From an uncultured Saprospiraceae bacterium (GTDB taxonomy: Bacteria > Bacteroidota > Bacteroidia > Chitinophagales > Saprospiraceae): a stretch of DNA of 44,004 nucleotides. Made by a program: the position numbers and the translations under genes. The stretch is taken from contig CAKZTD010000050.1 in assembly GCA_937921595.1 (NCBI GenBank), positions 1-44,004 of the forward strand. Direction: 5' to 3'. Shown here in pieces: positions 17,101 through 24,613 of this stretch. Numbering within the stretch: the stretch's first letter is position 1; each line of letters starts with the position of its first letter. Under the pieces are notes generated by a model. The model made no database searches, was not told the origin of the DNA, and saw nothing but the letters and a program-made list of their open reading frames with translations.

Positions 17101-20100
17101 ACACTCATCTGAGATGTACAACCATTGTCACTATCTGTAATAATTAAAACATAATCTCCTGCATCTGCTACATCAATTTCAGCAGTCATCCCTATGACCG
17201 TTCCAGTAGGATCTTGCCATTCATAAGTTAATGTTCCTATTCCAGTGGAACCACTACCATCTAGTGTAGCCATCAAATCGATACAAGTTATATCTCCAGA
17301 AACTTGTGTATCAATCGTTGGAACATCAGTGCTCTCTCCAACCATTACATCAACTTCAGAAGTACATCCGTTTGCATCATCAGTAATTACCAAAGTAAAA
17401 GTTCCTGAATTACTTACATCTATATCAACTCCAGCTCCCAAAGAAGTATCCGTCTCATCAAACCATTCGTAAGAAAGATTACCTATACCTGTAGAACTTG
17501 ATCCATCTAATGTTACTGGATCTCCAGAACAATTAATAAGACCAGAAGCATCTGCAACTGGGCTTGGAGCTTCAATATCTTCAGGAACATCGATCAGGAA
17601 TGAAGAAGTACAACCACTTCCATCTTCCGTAACGACCAATGTATATTCACCAGGAGTAGTAATGTCTGTTTCGGCTACGTTAGCGATAACAGTTCCTCCT
17701 GCATTTTGCCATTCATAGGATAAAGTTCCAGTTCCTGTAGAACTAGATCCATCGAGTGTTGCCATATCACTGACACAACTCAAAACTCCATCAATAACAG
17801 CAGCAGCTGTTGGCACATCTGAATTTTCATCGACCATTGCACTAATCTCAGCAGTACAACCATTATTTCCATCAGTTATAATCAGTGTATAATCTCCTGA
17901 CGCTCCAACATCAGTCGTTGGATCAGTACTAATTATTGTTCCACTTGCATTTTGCCATTCATAAGATAATACACCATTACCTGTCGATCCCGTTCCATCT
18001 AATGTAACATCACTATTGGTACAAGAGATCAAACCAATTACTGAGATATCAGCACTTGGGGAAAGTGTATCTCCTGTAATCGTTACTTCTGTCGTATCCA
18101 TACAACCTAACACATCTGTGATGGTTACTGTATTTACACCAACACTTAAATTATCCGGATTTTGATTAGGGTTACCATTACTCCATTCAAACGTATATGA
18201 TGGATTTCCACCTACTACAATAAGAGAAGCAGAACCTCCAGTTGGATTAGCACAACTTACTCCTTCTGTTTCATCTGCTTGAGCAATAATCGGAGGTGGT
18301 TGAAGAATAGAAATACCGCCTATTGCTGTACATCCACTTAGATCCGTAACAGTAACGGTATAATCTCCAGCTGTCAGGCCGGTTGGATCTTCATCAATAC
18401 CCCCACCATTAGACCAGCTATAAAAGAAAGGTGCAGTTCCTCCAATAACTGTTAATTCTCCTGCTCCATTATTACCTCCAAAACAAGTAACATTTTGACT
18501 TACAAAAGTATTTGCAGTCATAGCATCAGGTTGTGTCAATGTAATTGACTCAACTATAGTACAGTTATTCATATCTGTAGCTGTAACCGTATAAGTCCCT
18601 GCCCCTAATTGTATTAAATCTTCATTAGAACTAGCGTTACTCCAGTTATAAGTATAACCACCAGGAGCACCTCCTAATACAGTAAGGTCTATTGCTCCAG
18701 TGAGATCACCATTACAGTTGATCGGTGCAACTTCAAAAATAGAAGCACTTAAAGCAGTTGGTTCACTTAATGTTGTTGTAACTGTTTCGGAACAACCGTT
18801 AAGATCTGTAACTGTAACCGTATAAGTACCGAATGGCACATTAATCAAATCCTCTGTCACCTCTCCTGTTGCCCAAGCATAAGTATAAGTTGGATCACCT
18901 CCAGAAGGTGTTATATCAATAGATCCTGTTTGATCACCATTACATGCGATATTAACAGGAATGACATTTAATTGAACATCTATATTTTGTACATTGACCG
19001 TTCCACTCGCAGCCCCTGTACAAAAAGAATTGGAGACTCCACTAAGCGTATAAGAACCTTGGTTAGTCACCACCAAATCATATGGATTATCTGTAATCCC
19101 ATTAATTGTTACTGGACTTCCGTTCAATGTATAAGTAATATCCCAAGGTCCGACTCCTGTAAAAGATACTGTAAGTGTAGCACTCGCATTTGGGTCTTCA
19201 GCACAAAGCGCAGCATTGCCACTCAAGGTTGCTGTTGGTGCACTTAGTACGGTTACTGTAAAATCAGCTTCTGTTGAGATATTACAATTATCTGTTATCG
19301 TAACGGTATATGTCGTTGTTCCTGCGGGGGAGACATCTACGGATGAACCATTTCCAAGGCCATTACTCCAAGAATAAGTGTAAGGCAATGCGCCTCCAGT
19401 AATTGCTGGACTTAAGGTGGTGTTACCGCCTCCACAAACAGAAGTCATTTCATCCATCACCATCATGTCTTCGTAATCATCTATATAGAGTATCGTTTCT
19501 TGCCCTAAACAAGAGCAAGCATCATCTTCTAAGGTAATGGTAATGGTCTCTTGCCCTTCCGCAATAGCATCTGGTAAAATATCAACTAGAATAGATGCAA
19601 AACCAGCACCTGCTGGAATGGTAATGCTATTTGGAAAAGGTACATAATCAACTCCCGCAGTTGCGGTTCCTCCTATTGTAAAGTTTACGGTTAATGGATC
19701 TGGGCCGCCCAACCCATTAAAGAATAAAAACTCCCCATCTTGGCAAGCTTCAATTGCAACATCTCCACTAGCACCTTGTACTTCTGCTTGTACGTCTAGT
19801 GCTCCTCCAGCATCAAAACTTTTTCCTTTTAGGAATACAGCAGAATCGAATGCACTATCCGATGCATCACCTACAATCAACTTAATATGATAAGTCTCAC
19901 AGGCTACTAAACCTGTTAATGTAGCAGTAAACACATCAGTGAAACCATCATATTCTATATCGTTTAAATTAGTCGTTCCTCCACAAGAGTTTTGATTATT
20001 TGGATTGAAAAAACCACTGTTAATATTTTGATTAACATTATTAATAGCGATTTCTGTATTTGTTCCAGGAACCAAAGCGATGTTTTCTGCACCTAGTGAA

Positions 20101-21005
20101 TAAGGTCCAGTAATTCCAGGCCCGCTTACAAAAAAACCAAAAGCATCATTATATTGAGATCCTACAAAAGTACAATACTCTTCAGATGCAAAAACAAATT
20201 CAAATTCTAAAGCGTCTAGAGTTGGAATAAAATCAAACTCTAAACCATTACAATTATTCATATTTGGGTTCCCCGACAAGGCCAACAAATCTGGATCATT
20301 TTGATTATTAGGTGCAGTGTTGCTACTCGCCGTTCCTCCTGCAGGACCAGGTGCATCAGTTACATTACCAGAAGCAAGAATAACTCCTCCTCCTCCAAAA
20401 CCAATTACGTCGGCATTTTGGAAAAAGCCAGCTCCATCATCTGATCCAATAATCGATGCATTGGATACATCAAAACAATCTCCTCCAATAAAAATATCAG
20501 AAACCAATTGATCCGCTGAGAAATTTGGATCTACACTTATGTTAGGTAAAAAAGAAATTGGACTATTACCAGTGTTGCAAGATGTGCATTCAACCGTCAT
20601 ATAGGCTAAGTACTCTGGATCACTGATGCAAGTACTTTTAGAAACTTCTATGTCAATACAAGTCGTCAATGCTTTGAATTCCAAAAGAGCTTGACCGGAG
20701 TCAATGCTTAGATTAGTTTTTTCAACTTTAGCTTCTCTTCCAACAATCTTTGAAAGAAACTGACAAGTACGATCCGTATGACCGAAACCACTTATAATAT
20801 AGGTTTCTCCTACTTCTAAATTACAAAAGGTCAAAAGGTTGTTATCTCCTGACAATAGAAGTTCTGCTCGATGATGATCACTAGTAATTTCTATAGGATC
20901 ATCATTATACTTGCAAAAAGTATCAGAATCATTGGATGAAAAGGAAAGATTAGGGAATACCATTAACAGTATAATCCCTAGACAGTAAGGTAGAATTGGG
21001 CGCAT
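11121..21005 (-). CDS. Giant surface adhesin P1: choice-of-anchor-L, Calx-beta, SprB and PKD/Ig-like repeats, CHU_C tail
   Basis: A 3294-residue exported protein. Order: signal peptide (~1-24); cysteine-containing N-terminal domain; choice-of-anchor-L domain ~165-395 (LVSDIFIGGDCFDVSNA, FVFASEEYC, FGFFVSGPG); Calx-beta-like domain ~405-515; two Ig-like domains; four SprB repeats ~690-980 (GGDPTYTYAWATGE, GTYTVTVTD); 25 PKD/Ig-like modules ~981-3028; one SprB-like repeat; a connector with LSCTDCLDP; and a gliding-motility-associated CHU_C tail in the last ~95 residues (PNAFSP, FQVFDRWGELLFE, GWNGMFRG, GDVTITK). The tail predicts T9SS export and anchoring on the cell surface, so an adhesin or matrix role is inferred. 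Residues 396-3191 contain no lysine or arginine by eye. The gene diverges from the SGNH hydrolase and ends at the shared terminator. It is paralogous to P2 and P3. Confidence 0.93.
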   Translation of the reverse strand: MRPILPYCLGIILLMVFPNLSFSSNDSDTFCKYNDDPIEITSDHHRAELLLSGDNNLLTFCNLEVGETYIISGFGHTDRTCQFLSKIVGREAKVEKTNLSIDSGQALLEFKALTTCIDIEVSKSTCISDPEYLAYMTVECTSCNTGNSPISFLPNISVDPNFSADQLVSDIFIGGDCFDVSNASIIGSDDGAGFFQNADVIGFGGGGVILASGNVTDAPGPAGGTASSNTAPNNQNDPDLLALSGNPNMNNCNGLEFDFIPTLDALEFEFVFASEEYCTFVGSQYNDAFGFFVSGPGITGPYSLGAENIALVPGTNTEIAINNVNQNINSGFFNPNNQNSCGGTTNLNDIEYDGFTDVFTATLTGLVACETYHIKLIVGDASDSAFDSAVFLKGKSFDAGGALDVQAEVQGASGDVAIEACQDGEFLFFNGLGGPDPLTVNFTIGGTATAGVDYVPFPNSITIPAGAGFASILVDILPDAIAEGQETITITLEDDACSCLGQETILYIDDYEDMMVMDEMTSVCGGGNTTLSPAITGGALPYTYSWSNGLGNGSSVDVSPAGTTTYTVTITDNCNISTEADFTVTVLSAPTATLSGNAALCAEDPNASATLTVSFTGVGPWDITYTLNGSPVTINGITDNPYDLVVTNQGSYTLSGVSNSFCTGAASGTVNVQNIDVQLNVIPVNIACNGDQTGSIDITPSGGDPTYTYAWATGEVTEDLINVPFGTYTVTVTDLNGCSETVTTTLSEPTALSASIFEVAPINCNGDLTGAIDLTVLGGAPGGYTYNWSNASSNEDLIQLGAGTYTVTATDMNNCTIVESITLTQPDAMTANTFVSQNVTCFGGNNGAGELTVIGGTAPFFYSWSNGGGIDEDPTGLTAGDYTVTVTDLSGCTAIGGISILQPPPIIAQADETEGVSCANPTGGSASLIVVGGNPSYTFEWSNGNPNQNPDNLSVGVNTVTITDVLGCMDTTEVTITGDTLSPSADISVIGLISCTNSDVTLDGTGSTGNGVLSYEWQNASGTIISTDPTTDVGASGDYTLIITDGNNGCTAEISAMVDENSDVPTAAAVIDGVLSCVSDMATLDGSSSTGTGTLSYEWQNAGGTVIANVAETDITTPGEYTLVVTEDGSGCTSSFLIDVPEDIEAPSPVADASGLINCSGDPVTLDGSSSTGIGNLSYEWFDETDTSLGAGVDIDVSNSGTFTLVITDDANGCTSEVDVMVGESTDVPTIDTQVSGDITCIDLMATLDGSGSTGIGTLTYEWQDPTGTVIGMTAEIDVADAGDYVLIITDSDNGCTSQMSVELLEDIAAPSAAASVDDALDCMMTPVSLDGNASTGNGTLEYEWQDPDDIVIGATADLDVTVAGIYTLVITDMSNGCTAETTVEVLESIDPPTPDATVNDMLSCSGDPVTLDGSGSSGNGTIDYNWTDPNGDPAGTTAEVDVTIPGTYTLLITDSGNGCTAETTVNVLENVATPSIDIASDGILTCADMEVTLDGSASSGIGTITYEWFDSDGLSIGTGPDLDVADPDDYILVITDTDNGCTAETSFMLDQDIATPTSNAGSGTSLTCSDTEVTLDGSGSTTVGNVSYEWLNNGGVTVGNAITVEVTETGTYTLIVTNDDNGCTASSTVDVTPDASLPTANAGLGSAITCIVDEVTLDGSASTSTGNISYEWFDENLVSISNDLVIDVTIVGTYTLVVTNDDNGCSASSSVEVSEDMTPPNADAGTVQFITCTETDVTLDGSDSSGDNLSYQWLNESGVEVGTTVTVVVMSAETYTLIVTNGDNGCTQSTTVEVQTDSNVPVSNAGMDGLLNCNILNYTLDGSNSTGGTLEYEWQDPTGTVISTDPMIDVSISGTYTLVVTDTDNGCTSTSTAFVDEDIEDPIAEAGLNGEIDCDTDMATLDGGASTGGTLSYVWEDATNAVVGMTQMLTATEAGIYTLIITNEDNGCTATDQVEVIGSFETPSVDPGLDGLLTCIETSATLDGSGSTANGTIAYEWFDASNVSLGNTAMVTTELPGIYTLIITNEDNGCTESSTVEVLENIATPTSNAGQGVTLTCSDTEVTLSGSGTTQSGNIAYEWLNEGGVSIGVTASVQVDQTGVYTLIVTDTDNGCTMTSTVSVVPDVNLPTASAGTSSTLTCLVEMATLDGSNSSTGQNISYQWEDASNAVIGMDAMLDVTTPGIYTIVVTDTNNGCSSSSSVEVFENIETPNANAGLGSTLSCSDMDATLDGSGSTISTGGLAYEWQNPDGVTVAMTATLDVSVSGIYTLIVTGDNGCTDTDVVEILMDNDIPVADVGLGGTLDCNIASIDLGGNGTSTGMGITHEWQDENGVTIAMTPTTSIATPGTYTLIVTNTTSGCETEQSIVIPEDVLPPNADAGNDETLTCILTAYEIGGLGTSMGPEFIYEWTNVAGTVISNDPVTEVTVDDTYTLLITNTTNGCTATEQVVVGIDTDTPVADAGQGGTLTCDASMVTLDGSASSGANIEFEWLNEAGVVVSTLPVFDAGETGVYTLVVTNSANGCSDESTASIVPDANLPSAQATPSGMLTCVNGQVILDGTNSTSVSGNISYEWQDDVQTVLGMDDTYTTTTPGIYVLIVTDTDNGCTSSTTLEVLEDVLPPSADAGTQQTLICGQTDVTLTGIGGNGTNLIYEWQDDQGTVLSNTISVTVASAGTYTFIVTNTDNGCTTSSTVSVVPDTNLPTADAGTTATLTCEITTVTLDGNASSQGANFAYEWQDASGTVISTDLMFDVTSPGTYTLFVLNTDNNCSSQDQVVIGEDVNDPTAFADYGSAQSLDCNNSSITLDGSGSSPFGSLTFQWSTVDGNITSGELTINPEINQPGTYDLVVTNTDNGCTSTTSITVDENTEAPMVIIEDPSMLTCDVIEVSIDASGSSTNGNYTYNWTGNGIVSGANTLTPIVNQPGIFVCFIIDNDNGCETQASITVDENTTPPVAAASTQEMFDCLTESVSLSGAGSSTGAGISYEWTGVGTIDNETTLDPTVYQSGAFTLIVTDASNGCTESEVVLVDEDTDVPSSLTMLIEDPQCFGDDGNVVVSEVVGGNAPYLYSIDNGENFVSQNFFTNLAPGSYDLIVQDVNGCEYAEDLFIDIPIEIMIEIDTASSVLIQLGEDYQLNALVNLDEQDIDTILWSPATGLSCTDCLDPIVTDAFNEITYTVTVINVNGCSETEEITLRVEKKRKVYIPNAFSPGNGGANDIFMIYAGGDEIQEITTFQVFDRWGELLFENYNFQPNDPAFGWNGMFRGEQLNPGVFVYWAEVEFIDGVKQIVKGDVTITK
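11922..18064 (-). repeat. P1 stalk: 25 coding modules of about 82 residues (246 bp)
   Basis: Each module follows one pattern: proline boundary, A-x-A, G-x-LTC, VTLDGSxSxxG, xISYEW, an acidic loop, PGTYTLVVTD, NGCT, and an acidic linker ending ED(I/V/M). Twenty-five copies can be laid out end to end. Each has two cysteines about 50-55 residues apart and one central tryptophan. Modules differ too much at DNA level to be a simple satellite, so the array is old and under protein-level selection. The last three modules depart most from the consensus, and the third from last has the unusual SSPFGSL loop. Confidence 0.9.
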
Positions 21006-21419
21006 AACAGAGCACGTTTGGTTAAAAATTATTAAGATTCTTTTGACTAAATGTTATCCAATTGGGAGAAAGTATTTTGGATAAACGCATAAATATTTCC
21101 ACTAAAACAAATCTTTAATTTGAATTAGTAAAAACGGGAAGCTAATTGTTTCGCAATAAACCGATTTAAAGATATGAAAAATTGAGAAGCTATTCCACCT
21201 TTTTGTGCTTACTCACCTAAAAATTGTCATAATAAAGGATAATATGTCCGGATATAATAGATAATCATTATCCGTTTCCTTCAAAAACCTAGCAAGCAAC
21301 AATAACAAGGCTTTTCAAATCCCTGAAAGTCGGAATTTTGCTATTATTACATTTTTCTCTAATTTTAATAAGTTATTTTTAAAAACACACAATAATCTAG
21401 TCTTTTCAATATCATTTTT
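21006..21419. other. Divergent intergenic region between P1 and the SGNH hydrolase
   Basis: 414 bp without a credible gene. It must hold both promoters, but no exact TAnnTTTG box is visible on either side. The clearest structure is the GATAAT-based inverted repeat at 21237-21273, listed separately. The remainder is AT-rich with no other striking symmetry. Confidence 0.6.
21237..21273. promoter_or_regulatory. Nested GATAAT/ATTATC inverted repeats (operator candidate)
   Basis: GGATAAT (21237-21243) and ATTATCC (21267-21273) are inverted copies. The right copy also forms a tight palindrome, GATAATCATTATC, with one central base. TCCGGA sits between them. The position in a divergent promoter region suggests a repressor/activator site or an mRNA hairpin; this is inference only. 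Confidence 0.35.
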
Positions 21420-22148
21420 ATGAAATATTTAAAACTATCATCCTCTATTTTTTTCCTTTTCTTTTGCTTTGGAAAAACAACTGCTCAGGATTGGGCAAAT
21501 TTAAACCGTTTTAAAGATCAAAACAACGAAGTCGATACTGAAGGGCTTAGAAAAAAAAGAGTCGTTTTTATGGGCGATTCTATTACCGAGTTTTGGAAGA
21601 CAGACTCAACGGGGATCTTCGTAAAAAATCCATATATCAATCGAGGTATAAGTGGACAAACAACGCCTCAAATGTTAATCAGATTTAGAAATGATGTGAT
21701 TGACCTTCGACCATCTGTTGTTGTGATACTTGCAGGGATAAATGATATTGCAGGCAATACCGGTCCTTCGAGTATTGAGATGATCGCGGATAATATAAAA
21801 TCAATGGCAGAGTTAGCTAAAGCTAATCATATCCAAGTTATTTTATGTTCTGTTTTACCGGCTTATGATTTTCCGTGGAATCCTGGATTAGAACCTTCTG
21901 GAAAAGTGATTGCATTAAATAAAGAAATCGAAGCTTATGCAAAGGCTAATCGCATTCAATACGTGGACTATTTCACTCCTATGGTTGATGAAAAAAACGG
22001 TCTAAAAAAAGAACTTGGTGATGATGGTGTTCATCCTAATTTTGTGGGTTATCAATTGATGGAGCCTTTGGTGGAAGCGAAGATCAAGAAGGCATTAAAA
22101 AAGAAAAAGCGTAAAAGAAGGAGACGTATTATGAAACGGATTTTTTAA
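21420..22148 (+). CDS. Secreted SGNH/GDSL hydrolase with polybasic C-terminal tail
   Basis: A 242-residue protein of the SGNH esterase/lipase superfamily, closest in pattern to the lysophospholipase L1/acetylhydrolase group. A signal peptide covers ~1-22 (ending near TTAQ). Block I is FMGDSITEFW with nucleophile Ser54. Block II glycine is in NRGISGQTT (~74-82). Block III is LAGINDIAGN with Asn109. Block V is DDGVHPN with Asp202/His205. All catalytic positions are present, so it should be active on an ester bond, probably an acetylated glycan or lipid; the substrate is unknown. The last 22 residues are exceptional, with 15 lysines or arginines, unlike the usual end of this family. The gene diverges from P1 and converges on the EF-G paralogue. 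Confidence 0.88.
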   Translation: MKYLKLSSSIFFLFFCFGKTTAQDWANLNRFKDQNNEVDTEGLRKKRVVFMGDSITEFWKTDSTGIFVKNPYINRGISGQTTPQMLIRFRNDVIDLRPSVVVILAGINDIAGNTGPSSIEMIADNIKSMAELAKANHIQVILCSVLPAYDFPWNPGLEPSGKVIALNKEIEAYAKANRIQYVDYFTPMVDEKNGLKKELGDDGVHPNFVGYQLMEPLVEAKIKKALKKKKRKRRRRIMKRIF

Positions 22149-22160
22149 ACCATCTTAAAT

Positions 22161-22210
22161 AAACCATCATGATTTTACAAGGCTTAAGCCAAGTTAAATC
22201 ATGATGGTTT
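22161..22210. terminator. Terminator hairpin after the SGNH hydrolase
   Basis: A perfect 15-bp inverted repeat, AAACCATCATGATTT (22161-22175) against 22196-22210. The loop contains a second small palindrome, GGCTTAAGCC (22181-22190). It starts 12 nt after the stop codon and ends in GGTTTT. It most likely ends the SGNH transcript and may also act on leftward read-through from EF-G. Confidence 0.8.
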
Positions 22211-22273
22211 TACATAAAAAAGCAGCCCCCTATTGCTAGAGAACTGCTTCCAAACATCATGATTTTTATTCTT

Positions 22274-22439
22274 GAGCATATTAGAGATTTAGCATTCGGC
22301 TTCCAAACGTCATTTTTTCATTTATCCTTCAGTTTTAAAATCCTCATTATGTTAAGACATAACTCCGGTTTTTAAACTTTGCCTAAACAAAAAACTGCCT
22401 GTTTTCAGTCCGAAGCCCAACCCCCCCAAATACTCTTAG
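22274..22439 (+). repeat. Dispersed repeat family 1, copy 2 (166 bp, structured)
   Basis: Same length and orientation as copy 1 at 9785-9950. The central hairpin is TTATGT (22347-22352), loop TAAG, ACATAA (22357-22362): relative to copy 1 the closing C-G pair has become T-A with pairing kept. The outer stem also shows a C-G to T-A change. The right end stops one base before the EF-G stop codon complement (22441), so the repeat abuts the end of that gene. Confidence 0.8.
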
Positions 22440-22440
22440 C

Positions 22441-24549
22441 CTATTTTGTCAGAACTTCCGCTGCCATCTGTTCTGGTAAAGGTGCATAATGATTAAACTT
22501 CATCGAATAATTTGCACGTCCTGCACTGACCGTTCTTAAATGATTGATATAACCAAACATCTCTGACAAAGGAACTTCGGCTCGTATTTGAATATGCTGA
22601 TGCATTAATTCTTGAGACAAAATAATCCCTCGCCTTCGGCTCAAACCTCCGAGAATATTTCCTAAATATTCTTCAGGTGTTGAAACCTCCACGACAACAA
22701 CTGGCTCTAATAATCGCGGTTCCATTTGCATCGCAACGGCTTTAAAAGCTTCAACGGCACACATCTCAAATGATCGAACATCTGAATCTTTCGAATGCGT
22801 ATCACCATCCAATAATTCTACTTTCAAACTTTGAACAGGATAAGATGCCAACACCCCATTTTCTAACATTTTAGTAAAACCACTTACAACACCAGGAATA
22901 TAATCCTTAGGGATTTTCCCACCGACAATCTTGTTTACAAATTGCAAACGTTGACCATCTTTTACATGAGCTTCACTTGCTAAAAACTCCTCATCCGCAG
23001 GACCAAGCATTACATCAATTACAGCAAAAGAACCGGGGCCTCCATTTTGTTTTTTCAAACGTTGTTTGTGCCGAACGGTTTTACTAAGCAGCTCTTGATA
23101 GGCAACTTTCGGAGATCCAACATTGACTTCTACATCAAAATCTTCTTTCAATTTATCAATGATAATTTCCAAATGTAATTCTCCCATTCCTAACATAATC
23201 GTTTGGCCAGTTACTTGATCAACCTGAACTTTAAAACTCGGATCTTCTAATTGTAACTTCGACAAAGCCAATCCTAATTTCTCCAGTTGATCACTACGCC
23301 GACCTTCGACGGCCATGCTAATCACAGGAGGAGGAACGAATAAACTTTCCAAAACCAAAAGCTCATCCATTGCACAAAGTGTATCACCAGTTCGAACATC
23401 TTTGAGACCTGTCGTCGCAGCAATATCTCCAGCTTGTACCGCTTGGATTTCTTTCCGCTTATTCGCATGCATCTGATACAATCGACCCACTCTTTCTTTT
23501 TTTCCAGTTCGTGGATTCCGAATAAAATCACCAATTTTCAAGGTACCGGAATACACTCTAAAAAAACAAAGTTGTCGATTTTGATCGTCCAAGGCAATTT
23601 TAAAAGCCAAAGCAGAAAAAGGTTCTTCCTCATCCGGATGTCGTATAATCGTAGCTTCCGTTTCAGGATCAATCCCTTCAATTGCGCCACGGTCCAAAGG
23701 CGATGGCAAATAATCACAAACCGCATCCAACAAAGTTTGAATGCCTTTATTCTTATATGCTGCTCCCATGATTACGGGAACAATCTCGCGATTCAAAACT
23801 GCTTGACGCAAAATGAATTTCAACTGTTCAGCATTAATTTCTTCAGGATTTTCCAGATATTGATTCATTAGATTTTCATCAAAAAGAGACAAAGCTTCTA
23901 ACAAAATTTCCCGATATTTTAAAGCATCTTCTAAGAGAAAAACAGGAATCTCCCTTGCTTCTAAAACCTTCCCATCTTTATTCCAATAAATCGCTTTCAT
24001 TTCAATCAGATCGACCACTCCTTCAAAAGCATCTTCTTCGCCAATTGGAATCTGAATAGCCAATGCATTGGCACCTAATTGCGTTTTAATTTGTCGAACT
24101 ACTTCGAAAAAGTCAGATCCAATTCTATCCATTTTATTGACCATTGCAATCACAGGAACCTGATATCTCGCTGCTTGTTGCCAAACCGTTTCCGTTTGAG
24201 ATTCTACTCCAGCAACCGCATCAAACAAAGTAACCATTCCATCTAAAACTCTTAGCGAACGTTCTACCTCAATCATAAAATCAACGTGACCGGGTGTGTC
24301 GATAATATTCAATAAATAGGTCGAATCATCATAGGTCCACTCTGTATGCGTCGCCGCAGAACTAATGGTAATTCCTTTTTCGATTTCCTGTTTTTGAGTA
24401 TCCATCTGACTATTACCATTATGGGTTTCTCCCATTCGATGAGATTTTCCAGTGAAATAAAGTACCCTTTCTGTCAAGGTTGTTTTTCCTGCATCGATAT
24501 GAGCAGCGATTCCTATATTTCTTAAAAAACGCAGTTTGTTGCGTAACAT
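22441..24549 (-). CDS. Elongation factor G paralogue (EF-G-like translational GTPase)
   Basis: 702 residues, full length for EF-G. The GTPase domain is intact: G1 AHIDAGKT (16-23), switch I with EKGITISSAATH, G3 DTPGH (84-88), G4 NKMD (138-141). Domains II-V follow, with GELHLEIIIDKLKEDF marking domain III and SRRRGII in domain V. EF-G drives translocation and ribosome recycling by GTP hydrolysis. Two points suggest a secondary paralogue, not the main factor. It stands alone without rpsL/rpsG/tuf neighbours. Also, the domain IV segment that is usually GGRGQYGHV reads GGPGSFAVI here, while the tip-loop histidine (GDTHSKDS) is kept. I withhold a gene symbol for that reason. Its job could be translocation under stress or ribosome recycling; this is not resolvable from sequence. 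Confidence 0.9.
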   Translation of the reverse strand: MLRNKLRFLRNIGIAAHIDAGKTTLTERVLYFTGKSHRMGETHNGNSQMDTQKQEIEKGITISSAATHTEWTYDDSTYLLNIIDTPGHVDFMIEVERSLRVLDGMVTLFDAVAGVESQTETVWQQAARYQVPVIAMVNKMDRIGSDFFEVVRQIKTQLGANALAIQIPIGEEDAFEGVVDLIEMKAIYWNKDGKVLEAREIPVFLLEDALKYREILLEALSLFDENLMNQYLENPEEINAEQLKFILRQAVLNREIVPVIMGAAYKNKGIQTLLDAVCDYLPSPLDRGAIEGIDPETEATIIRHPDEEEPFSALAFKIALDDQNRQLCFFRVYSGTLKIGDFIRNPRTGKKERVGRLYQMHANKRKEIQAVQAGDIAATTGLKDVRTGDTLCAMDELLVLESLFVPPPVISMAVEGRRSDQLEKLGLALSKLQLEDPSFKVQVDQVTGQTIMLGMGELHLEIIIDKLKEDFDVEVNVGSPKVAYQELLSKTVRHKQRLKKQNGGPGSFAVIDVMLGPADEEFLASEAHVKDGQRLQFVNKIVGGKIPKDYIPGVVSGFTKMLENGVLASYPVQSLKVELLDGDTHSKDSDVRSFEMCAVEAFKAVAMQMEPRLLEPVVVVEVSTPEEYLGNILGGLSRRRGIILSQELMHQHIQIRAEVPLSEMFGYINHLRTVSAGRANYSMKFNHYAPLPEQMAAEVLTK

Positions 24550-24613
24550 GATATTGTATTTTTCTTTTTATAAAACGATTTGCTCTTCGTTAGTTTCAAG
24601 ACCAACAAAAGCA

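Noticed and set aside
11922-18064. Regular ~246-bp periodicity resembling a CRISPR or satellite array
   Set aside because: It is coding: each period is one protein module in a single continuous frame with protein-level conservation and no identical repeat/spacer pattern.
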